Assembly (NCBI GenBank): GCA_002432545.1
Contig: DJFR01000089.1
Span: 9,964-22,429 of the forward strand
Origin: Flammeovirgaceae bacterium UBA5867
GTDB taxonomy: Bacteria; Bacteroidota; Bacteroidia; Cytophagales; Cyclobacteriaceae
DNA length: 12,466 nucleotides
Direction of reading: 5' to 3'
Shown: in pieces, positions 6,368 to 12,466 of the stretch
How the letters are laid out: each line of letters starts with the position of its first letter
Numbering within the stretch: position 1 is the stretch's first letter
The notes under the pieces: generated by a model
What the model saw: the letters and a program-made list of their open reading frames with translations, nothing else
The model's database searches: none
Told to the model about the DNA's origin: nothing
Position numbers and translations under genes: made by a program

Positions 6368-7114
6368 ATGATCCGTAATTCTAAATTTACACCGGTGCTA
6401 CTGGTTGCCTTCTGTTTCATCGCTACGCTTGCGCACGCACAAAGCGACCAGGCCGTTATCGTTAAAGTGCTGCATAATTTATCGTTGACGCGCGACAGTA
6501 TAGATTCCGAGTTTAGCGTTACCAAACCACATCCTGAAAACAAAAACGCCACGATTGTTCTGTTAGCACTTCCGCAAGGCGATGATGAAGATTTTCAAAC
6601 CTACGATACTTACCTGATGGTTGTCGATACAGAGACCGGTGCTATACTATATTCGCTTCTTGAAGAAGAGCGCTATACTTCGGATGCCATTCGGTTGACG
6701 GGAATTCAAATCGACACTGCACCCTATCGCCTCGCCACGAATGTGCGTGCTATAGGTATACGTGCTAGCTATACCGGTAGCTCACGACCAAATCCGTTTG
6801 GTGAAGAAACCTTGTCGTTATATATCCCGCAAGGCAAAACATTTTTAAAAGTACTTGACGATTTTGTTACCTACCAATCAACCGGTGAATGGGATACTAA
6901 TTGTGCCGGAAATTTTTCAACAAGCAAAAGCGTATTGATAATATCAACTGAAAAAACAAATAGCTATAACAATATACAGGTAAACACAAAAACAACTGAC
7001 ACTGAAAATATACCACAAAACGAAGACTGTATATCAAAAGACATCGAAACAAAATCAAGCCACAAACTAATTTTTAACAGTAAAGAGAATCAATATCGCT
7101 CCAACAAGAAATAA
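6368..7114 (+). CDS. Secreted protein of unknown function
   Basis: A 248-residue protein with a clear Sec signal peptide: positive start MIRNSK, hydrophobic core, and an AHA-Q cleavage site after residue 24. The mature N-terminal part (25-170) is acidic and beta-rich in appearance (VVDTETGAILYSLLEEE, 85-101). A distinctive motif GEWDTNCAG (173-181) follows, with Cys179 and Cys221 as the only mature cysteines and so a possible disulfide. I recall comparable uncharacterised secreted proteins but cannot name the family with confidence. The last 70 residues are rich in Lys, Asn and Thr, and the DNA from about 6900 is A-rich and G-poor. The 13-base gap to the upstream gene places it last in the operon. 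A weak inverted repeat follows at 7152-7169. Confidence 0.7.
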   Translation: MIRNSKFTPVLLVAFCFIATLAHAQSDQAVIVKVLHNLSLTRDSIDSEFSVTKPHPENKNATIVLLALPQGDDEDFQTYDTYLMVVDTETGAILYSLLEEERYTSDAIRLTGIQIDTAPYRLATNVRAIGIRASYTGSSRPNPFGEETLSLYIPQGKTFLKVLDDFVTYQSTGEWDTNCAGNFSTSKSVLIISTEKTNSYNNIQVNTKTTDTENIPQNEDCISKDIETKSSHKLIFNSKENQYRSNKK

Positions 7115-7151
7115 ATCGAAGTATCTGTTGCAACGCTCACCGCAATCTCAT

Positions 7152-7169
7152 ATAGTATAAATATACTAT
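7152..7169. repeat. Perfect short inverted repeat after the operon
   Basis: ATAGTATA (7152-7159) and TATACTAT (7162-7169) pair perfectly around AA, followed by TTTT (7169-7172). It lies 38 bases after the stop at 7114. The stem has one G:C pair, so as a terminator it is weak; a dimeric protein's binding site is equally possible. The gap 7115-7367 otherwise holds repeat B copy 2 and the lipoprotein promoter region. Confidence 0.4.
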
Positions 7170-7178
7170 TTTAGAATC

Positions 7179-7206
7179 CACAGCTCGCACCTGAAAGCGC
7201 ATAGCT
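7179..7206. repeat. Dispersed repeat family B, copy 2
   Basis: This matches 756-783 at 23 of 28 positions in the same orientation. It lies entirely in an intergenic gap and just after the short inverted repeat at 7152-7169. Both copies follow the 3' end of a gene or operon. Confidence 0.5.
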
Positions 7207-7273
7207 TCAAAAAAGTCATTCTCCCGTTACACAAACGAAACAATTGCATAAAACGAGTGTGACATTTTAACTA

Positions 7274-7281
7274 TACATTTG
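7274..7281 (+). promoter_or_regulatory. Candidate -7 box of the lipoprotein gene
   Basis: TACATTTG is an exact match to the Bacteroidota -7 consensus TAnnTTTG. The nearest TTG upstream (7244-7246) is 27 bases away, longer than the usual 17-23, so the -33 partner is unsure. An alternative is TTG at 7299-7301 with TATTTTTA at 7324-7331, spacing 22. Either gives a leader of roughly 30-90 bases before the ATG at 7368. Confidence 0.4.
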
Positions 7282-7367
7282 CCCGTCTGTCGCGCGAATT
7301 GAAATATATTCTGCCGATATATGTATTTTTAATATCCATGTTCCACTAAACCTATTTAGCTATTATC

Positions 7368-8975
7368 ATGAATTTTATTTCGAAATCATTACGTGGCCTG
7401 GCAGTAGTATGCGCTGCTGGTTTGCTCATCGCTGGTTGTTCCGACAACTTTATACAGGAGAACCAAAGTATAAATCTATCCGACAGTGAGCGCGCTACCG
7501 ATGCAACTGCATCGTTACTGGCGGTATCACTTACAGAAGGTTTTGAAGTAGGCAGTTCAAGTCCCAAGACTGCATACGATGTATCACCGACTGGTTCATC
7601 CAGCGGAGACAACGTTACACTTCCCAGCGGCTCGTGGAATTTGTACGATGCACTGGTTGGTAATTTAGCAGGCGATCTGAAAGCAGGATCATGGTCTGCA
7701 CGTATACGCAACACCGGTAAAATTACCATGTTGTTCAATGTTACTACCGGCATCAGCACGGTTACAGTAAAGCATGCCACCTATGGAAGTGATGCTGCAA
7801 GTCAATGGGGCTTGTGGTACTCTGTAAACAGCGGCAGCACGTGGACACAATCCGGTTCAAACATTACCACGACATCGTCTTTGCAGACACAAACTTTTAC
7901 ATTGAATGTTACCGGAACTGTGAGACTTGAGATACGCAAGCTTACCGGTTCTTCCAACCGCATCAACATTGATGATATTGTTATCAACGACAACGGTGGT
8001 GGTGGCGGTATCACTGGAAAAAAATTCCTGTTCGATGCATCACACTATGAAAATGCAGGCAGCGCTGACTGGCAGATCGATGCTGACGGAACCGAGAGTG
8101 TACCAACCTATACCGGCGGTACAACAGTTGAGACAAAGGCACAACGTTATCCTACACCTTCCTATACTGGTATAACTGCAAGCACATCGGAATCCTATTG
8201 GAAAGGTGGTATGTCTGCATGGGCTGTTGAACTTGTGAAGCGCGGACACCTTGTTGAATCTTTACCGGTCGGTACAGCTATTACCTATGGCAACGCATCG
8301 AATGCCCAAGACCTGAGTAACTATGATGTGTTTATGGTGATTGAACCAAATCGTCTTTTCACCACGGCAGAGAAAACTGCAATCATGAATTTTGTTGCCA
8401 ACGGTGGCGGCTTGATGATGGTGGCGGATCACACCGCTGCGACAACCGGTGGTACAGATTCCAACGGATATAATCCGTCTGATCGTGATGGCGATGGTTT
8501 TGATTCACCGCGTGTGTGGAATGACCTGATGACGAACAACGGTATCAACAACAGCAATCCATTCGGCTTCCGTGTAGATTATGTTGATATTGATGAAGAA
8601 CCCACTACCAAAGTATATACCGGCAGCAATGCAAATGCTCAGGCTGTATTGAACGGTGTAGCGGGTACTGCTAACAAGCTTGCTTTCTATGCAGGTACAA
8701 CGGCTACACTATATCCTGCCAACAACAGCAGTGTACAAGGTTTATTCTGGCGCACCAGCAGCACAGTAGGAAGCAGCAACGGTGTAATGGCACTGCTGGC
8801 AACCTATAGCAACGGGCGTGTTGTGTTTGTTGGCGACAGCTCACCATCTGATGATGGCACAGGCGATACGAACGATAATCTTTTCAACGGCTGGTCTGGT
8901 GATGCTCCATCCGGCTATACATCGCACCCGGCTCTTCACCTGAACGCTTCGCTCTGGCTTGCAAAAGTTCAATAG
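7368..8975 (+). CDS. Two-domain lipoprotein with ThuA/amidotransferase-like C-terminal domain
   Basis: A 535-residue lipoprotein. The signal peptide ends in the lipobox LIAGC with the lipid cysteine at Cys24, followed by SDN; acidic residues after the cysteine suggest surface export in Bacteroidota. Residues about 55-208 look like a beta-sandwich (jelly-roll) domain, rich in Ser/Thr and Gly with alternating strands ending in RINIDDIVIND. A GGGGG linker (210-214) leads to a second domain (about 218-535) that resembles class I glutamine amidotransferase-like/ThuA proteins: KKFLFDASHYEN (218-229), YDVFMVIEPN (319-328), the NGGGLMMVADH strand-turn (345-355), GRVVFVGDSS (483-492), and PALHLNASLWLA (521-532). 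No Cys nucleophile is visible in the domain, so classical amidotransferase chemistry is unlikely. DRDGDGFDS (372-380) looks like a calcium-binding loop. No operon partner; the gene ends at a strong terminator. Probably binds or processes carbohydrate outside the cell (inference). Confidence 0.72.
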   Translation: MNFISKSLRGLAVVCAAGLLIAGCSDNFIQENQSINLSDSERATDATASLLAVSLTEGFEVGSSSPKTAYDVSPTGSSSGDNVTLPSGSWNLYDALVGNLAGDLKAGSWSARIRNTGKITMLFNVTTGISTVTVKHATYGSDAASQWGLWYSVNSGSTWTQSGSNITTTSSLQTQTFTLNVTGTVRLEIRKLTGSSNRINIDDIVINDNGGGGGITGKKFLFDASHYENAGSADWQIDADGTESVPTYTGGTTVETKAQRYPTPSYTGITASTSESYWKGGMSAWAVELVKRGHLVESLPVGTAITYGNASNAQDLSNYDVFMVIEPNRLFTTAEKTAIMNFVANGGGLMMVADHTAATTGGTDSNGYNPSDRDGDGFDSPRVWNDLMTNNGINNSNPFGFRVDYVDIDEEPTTKVYTGSNANAQAVLNGVAGTANKLAFYAGTTATLYPANNSSVQGLFWRTSSTVGSSNGVMALLATYSNGRVVFVGDSSPSDDGTGDTNDNLFNGWSGDAPSGYTSHPALHLNASLWLAKVQ

Positions 8976-8998
8976 TATATTTATAGCTATATAAATTT

Positions 8999-9028
8999 AA
9001 ACAGGCTGCTCATTGGGGCAGCCTGTTT
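8999..9028. terminator. Strong bidirectional intrinsic terminator
   Basis: An 11-bp perfect stem, AAACAGGCTGC (8999-9009) with GCAGCCTGTTT (9018-9028), closes an 8-base loop. T-rich sequence follows on the plus strand (CTTTAT) and on the minus strand (TTTAAATTTAT). It lies between the lipoprotein stop at 8975 and the permease stop at 9055, so it can end both converging transcripts. Confidence 0.88.
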
Positions 9029-9054
9029 CTTTATACTATTTCAACTATGGGTTT

Positions 9055-11463
9055 CTATTGTTCTTTCAATGCATCTACCGGGTTGGATCGTGCAGCTTTA
9101 AAAGACTGAATGCCTACCGTGAGTAATGACAACGCGGTGATGAGCAAAGCAGCTTTCACAAAGAGTAAATATGTGATCTCGATGCGATACGGAAATTTCT
9201 GCAGCCACTGTTCGGCTGCAAAGTAACTTACGGGTATAGCAATAACAAAAGCTATAACAATCAGAAGCAAATAACTTTTTGACAACCCGAAAACGAGGTT
9301 CGCATCATCGGCACCAAGTACTTTACGGATGCTGATCTCTTTATACCGCTGCGATGTACTATATACTACGAGTCCGAAAAGACCCAGGCAGGCAACGAAA
9401 ATTGCGAAGCCCGTAAAAAATGTAAATAGCGTAGCGAGCTTTTCTTCGGCTTTATATAGCTTATCAAAATTACCATCGAGGAAGTGATACTCAAAGGGCC
9501 ATTCTGTATTAAACTTTTTCCACGTTGCTTCGAGGTGTGCAATAGTAGCGGGTATATTTTCTGACTTGATGCGAAATGCCATCGATGAATATCCTTTCGG
9601 ATAAATATGCAGTACAACGGGAGATATACTTTCACGCAGGCTGTTCAAATGAAAATCTTTTACAACCCCTATAATTTTACCTTTCTTCAATGAGTCGGGG
9701 TTGTCCCAACGGTTCCATTCTACTTCGTGTTCCAGTGCGTCTTTCGGGTCGGTATGTCCCAGCATTTTGGCAGCAGCTTCGCTTACAATAAAAGCATCGT
9801 TAGCGTCAGAGGGGAAGTCTCTTGAAAAATCGCGTCCGGCAACCAGTGTAAGCCCTAGCGTTTTTACATAGTCATGATCAACCAGCAACATGGAAAGCGA
9901 CAAGTCTTTTTTCGTTACGCGATCGCGTATACCATCTCCGGCAAACGCTTCACCGGGCAAGCCATATTGCAACGTAGCACCGAGTATATTCGGATGGTCG
10001 GCAAATGTATTCTTCGCTGCCTCCAGGTTCTTTTGCATATCACCACGCAGGCCTACAATCAAAACATTATCCTTGTCAAAGCCCATGTCTTTGGTACGCA
10101 TATAGGTATGCTGCTCCGACACAACAAATGAAGCGATGATAAGGAGAAACGAAAGAATAAACTGCAACACCACGAGACCTTTACGCAACACAGTTTTACC
10201 CGATCGTCCTGATTTTTTATTGGACAGTATCTGTGCCGGTTTATAACCGGATATATAAAAGGCCGGGTATGCACCTGCAGCCACACCTACCAACGTGGTG
10301 GCCACCAGCAACACAATAACGAGCAACGGGTTTAGAAATATACCCGTAGGTATACTCTTCTCTGTAAAGTTATTCAATGCCGGCAATACCAGTTCGGTCA
10401 TCAGTCCGCCAATCAATAACGCTATGCCTGCAATTACTACCGATTCGCTTATAAACTGGTATATAAGTTGGGAACGATACGCACCTACTACTTTTCGAAC
10501 GCCTACTTCTTTTACACGGTTTACGGCACGCGCTGTAGAGAGGTTTATAAAATTGAGAATAGCGATGATCAGGATAAAGATAGCCGTTGCAGAAAGTATA
10601 TAGATGGTTTGTGCATTTCCACGCACGGCTATATCCCACTTCTGATCAGAGGCGTGCAAATGTACTTTAGACATCGGCATAATGTGCGGTATATAATAGC
10701 TGCCACGATCTTTGGTAGTCGGCCAGGCATTGCGTTTTGCAAAATCTTTCAACTTGGCATCGAACGCTGCTTCATCGGTTCCTTCCTTTAGTTTGATATA
10801 GGTATGAAACTGACTCCATCCCCAGCCACGCATACGGTCCGGAATCGAGGTGAGCAGCTCTTGCATGGACAGAAAATAGTTAAGCTGCAAATGTGAATGC
10901 TCCGGAAAATCTTCAAACACAGCTGCCACTTTATAGTTCTCGTTAAACACTTGCAGCGTTTCACCTACGGCTGGTTTATCGCCAAAATATTTTTTTGCCA
11001 GCGTCTGGTTAATCGCTATTTCTTTAACATCGTGCAGTGCAGTTTCAATATCACCTTCAACGAGTTTGAGACTGAACATATCGAGCATAGCGGGATCGGC
11101 ACAGCCGCCCTTGTCCTCGGTATATTTCAGATCGCCCGATTCAAACAAGACAGGAGAATTAAAATTCATGAACCTTGCGTACGCTTCTACTTCCGGATAT
11201 TCGTCCATAAGCGTAGGCCCGATCGGAGGCGGAATCATGGCTCCTCGCATCACGCGACCATCATCCGTGAAATGTTCATTGTATACACGATACTTGCGCT
11301 CTACATGCTGCACGTGCTTGTCAAATTGCAATTCGTCATAAACGAACAGCGCAATTACCAGGAAGGAGGCAATGCTGATGGCCATGCCGCTGATGTTAAT
11401 AACGGAGAAGAGCTTATTCTTCACCAGGTTGCGAAAACCAATCTTGAGATAGTTTTGAAGCAT
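9055..11463 (-). CDS. MacB/FtsX-type ABC permease, no prefix domain
   Basis: An 802-residue permease of the same general family as the gene ending at 782 but lacking the soluble prefix; it starts directly with MLQNYLKIGFRNLVKNKLFS, the usual opening. Helix 1 lies at about 20-42, the first periplasmic MacB-like core at 43-283, helices at about 286-307, 336-356, 378-402, a further helix at 428-448, a second core at 449-670, and C-terminal helices at about 676-701, 730-750 and 762-786. Coupling motifs are KEVGVRKVVGA (318-328) and KEISIRKVLGA (708-718). No ATPase or membrane-fusion gene is present in the window, so it depends on a partner encoded elsewhere or beyond the window end. It is divergent from an NtrC-type response regulator; such regulators often sit beside this permease type in Bacteroidota, which suggests regulation by it. 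Substrate unknown. Confidence 0.9.
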   Translation of the reverse strand: MLQNYLKIGFRNLVKNKLFSVINISGMAISIASFLVIALFVYDELQFDKHVQHVERKYRVYNEHFTDDGRVMRGAMIPPPIGPTLMDEYPEVEAYARFMNFNSPVLFESGDLKYTEDKGGCADPAMLDMFSLKLVEGDIETALHDVKEIAINQTLAKKYFGDKPAVGETLQVFNENYKVAAVFEDFPEHSHLQLNYFLSMQELLTSIPDRMRGWGWSQFHTYIKLKEGTDEAAFDAKLKDFAKRNAWPTTKDRGSYYIPHIMPMSKVHLHASDQKWDIAVRGNAQTIYILSATAIFILIIAILNFINLSTARAVNRVKEVGVRKVVGAYRSQLIYQFISESVVIAGIALLIGGLMTELVLPALNNFTEKSIPTGIFLNPLLVIVLLVATTLVGVAAGAYPAFYISGYKPAQILSNKKSGRSGKTVLRKGLVVLQFILSFLLIIASFVVSEQHTYMRTKDMGFDKDNVLIVGLRGDMQKNLEAAKNTFADHPNILGATLQYGLPGEAFAGDGIRDRVTKKDLSLSMLLVDHDYVKTLGLTLVAGRDFSRDFPSDANDAFIVSEAAAKMLGHTDPKDALEHEVEWNRWDNPDSLKKGKIIGVVKDFHLNSLRESISPVVLHIYPKGYSSMAFRIKSENIPATIAHLEATWKKFNTEWPFEYHFLDGNFDKLYKAEEKLATLFTFFTGFAIFVACLGLFGLVVYSTSQRYKEISIRKVLGADDANLVFGLSKSYLLLIVIAFVIAIPVSYFAAEQWLQKFPYRIEITYLLFVKAALLITALSLLTVGIQSFKAARSNPVDALKEQ

Positions 11464-11555
11464 ACGTATAAATTTACTGCTTCAGAGCCAAACGATGTAC
11501 CATTCTATTAAATGATTGAACACGAACATCTTAATGTAAGCAGCAACGTGAGCAC

Positions 11556-11586
11556 TGTTTCATTGTGAAACACTTTTGTGTATCAC
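11556..11586. promoter_or_regulatory. Nested palindromes over the divergent promoter region
   Basis: TGTTTCA-TTG-TGAAACA (11556-11572) is a perfect 7-bp inverted repeat. Overlapping it, GTGAAACAC (11565-11573) and GTGTATCAC (11578-11586) form a 9-bp inverted repeat with one mismatch around TTTT. The second palindrome covers the TTTTG of the candidate promoter at 11574-11578, so a bound dimer would block or shape transcription of the response-regulator gene. It is a candidate autoregulatory or cross-regulatory operator. Confidence 0.45.
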
Positions 11587-11603
11587 TCCGAAACATATAT
11601 TTT
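11576..11603 (+). promoter_or_regulatory. Candidate promoter of the response-regulator gene
   Basis: TTG (11576-11578) and TATATTTT (11596-11603) stand 17 bases apart, near the Bacteroidota TTG / TAnnTTTG pattern with the final G replaced by T. The ATG at 11613 would follow transcription start almost immediately, implying a very short leader or a leaderless message. Confidence 0.45.
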
Positions 11604-11612
11604 TATTGCGAC

Positions 11613-12466
11613 ATGCAGAAGATGCGCGCAAAGATATTGATTGTGGATGATGATGCCGATGTACTCACGGCAGCACGCGTTGTATTGAGACAACTATATG
11701 AGTCTGTTGAAACGGAAAGCAACCCGCAACGTCTTACTACGCTACTGCAACAGAACCGGTATGATGTAATTTTACTGGACATGAATTACGCAGCCGGCAG
11801 GCTCTCCGGACACGAGGGGCTGTTCTGGCTTAATCACATCCTGGCAAAGAATCCGCAGCAGCAGGTAATTATGATTACCGCGTATGGCGATATACAGCTT
11901 GCCGTTGATGCGATGAAACAAGGTGCCGCTGATTTTGTTGTGAAGCCTTGGGAAAATGAAAAGCTTGAGGCCGCTGTAAATACTGCGTATAGACGTGCCG
12001 TTGAGAAGAAAGAGAATTCATCAAATACAAAAACACCAGCTTCATCACAAGAGGCCGACATTATAGGTATATCACCGGCCTTCCGAAATATTATTGCTAC
12101 GGTTGATAAAATAGCCGGCACCGATGCCAACGTTTTATTATTGGGCGAGAATGGAACCGGAAAAGAATTGATAGCAAATCTTATTCACCAGCGTTCACAA
12201 CGAAAGCATGAAGCATTTGTAAAAGTTGATGTAGGCGCTTTAGCCGCAAATCTTTTTGAATCAGAATTATTCGGTCATAAGAAGGGAGCCTTTACCGATG
12301 CGCGTGAAGATCGCACCGGTCGCATGGAATCCGCGAACCGGGGAACACTTTTTCTGGATGAAGTTGGAAATATACCTTTATCGTTGCAAGTAAAATTGCT
12401 TACGGCCTTGCAGAATCGCGAAGTAAATCCACTGGGAAGTAACCGATCTATACCAATCGATATCCG
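11613..12466 (+). CDS. NtrC-family sigma-54 response regulator (5' part, cut by window end)
   Basis: The first 284 codons of a response regulator with an N-terminal receiver and a central AAA+ domain; the rest lies beyond the window. Receiver residues are the acidic pair Asp12/Asp13, phospho-acceptor Asp56 (VILLDMN), Thr89 (MITAYGD) and Lys111 (VVKPW). A linker (about 130-147) leads to the AAA+ domain: Walker A GENGTGKE (178-185), the sigma-54 contact loop as GAFTDA (225-230) in place of GAFTGA, and Walker B TLFLDE (244-249). The DNA-binding domain is not visible. No reading frame break up to the window edge. When phosphorylated, such proteins use ATP to open sigma-54 promoters; the cognate kinase is not in the window and may follow. 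Start is the ATG at 11613; an internal ATG at 11622 is possible (Met4). It is divergent from the permease and may control it. Confidence 0.9.
   Translation, partial: MQKMRAKILIVDDDADVLTAARVVLRQLYESVETESNPQRLTTLLQQNRYDVILLDMNYAAGRLSGHEGLFWLNHILAKNPQQQVIMITAYGDIQLAVDAMKQGAADFVVKPWENEKLEAAVNTAYRRAVEKKENSSNTKTPASSQEADIIGISPAFRNIIATVDKIAGTDANVLLLGENGTGKELIANLIHQRSQRKHEAFVKVDVGALAANLFESELFGHKKGAFTDAREDRTGRMESANRGTLFLDEVGNIPLSLQVKLLTALQNREVNPLGSNRSIPIDI

Noticed and set aside
10897..11511. Long plus-strand open frame of 204 codons opposite the second permease
   Set aside because: It is antisense to a clear permease with intact motifs, its peptide is cysteine/phenylalanine-heavy and lacks domains, and it has no promoter signals. 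It is a shadow of the real gene.
1..12466. Mobile element, CRISPR array, tRNA or rRNA
   Set aside because: No transposase or integrase motifs, no regularly spaced repeats, and no tRNA- or rRNA-like sequence could be seen on either strand.

Overview
The window looks like chromosomal DNA of a member of the Bacteroidota, most likely Cytophagales or a relative. The signs are: MacB/FtsX-type ABC permeases of the large two-repeat kind abundant in that phylum; A/T-rich leaders with no Shine-Dalgarno sequence; candidate -7 boxes close to the Bacteroidota TAnnTTTG consensus; and an SPII lipoprotein with acidic residues just after the lipid cysteine. Phylum is inferred from these traits; genus cannot be named. 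No RNA genes, CRISPR arrays, insertion sequences or phage genes were seen.

Layout. Positions 1-221 carry no convincing gene, only a decayed copy of a dispersed repeat and an A-rich leader. A small DoxX-like membrane protein (222-626, +) converges on a PadR regulator / ABC permease pair on the minus strand (3807-782). These two minus genes overlap by 4 bp and resemble the PadR plus orphan-permease modules known from Acidobacteria. The convergent gap 627-781 holds an unusual modular inverted repeat that can fold as two competing hairpins.

Divergent from padR is a tight plus-strand cluster (4026-7114): a DoxX-like protein, a DUF2071/YqjF-like protein, a membrane-anchored SAM methyltransferase with an atypical motif I, a four-helix membrane protein of unknown function, and a secreted protein of unknown function. 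Overlaps and short gaps argue for one operon. This is the best candidate here for an undescribed system: a membrane module of unknown substrate. Position 3953-4007 upstream of it has a cluster of ATGT/ACAT half-sites of the kind PadR proteins bind.

Next is a stand-alone lipoprotein (7368-8975, +) with a jelly-roll-like N-terminal half, a glycine linker and a ThuA/glutamine-amidotransferase-like C-terminal half. It ends at a strong bidirectional terminator shared with a second MacB/FtsX-type permease (11463-9055, -). Divergent from that permease is the 5' part of an NtrC-family response regulator (11613 to the window end). The 149-bp gap between them has nested palindromes over a candidate promoter.

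Two permeases without any ATPase, each beside a different class of transcription regulator, suggest independently switched orphan permease components. That link is inference from gene order.
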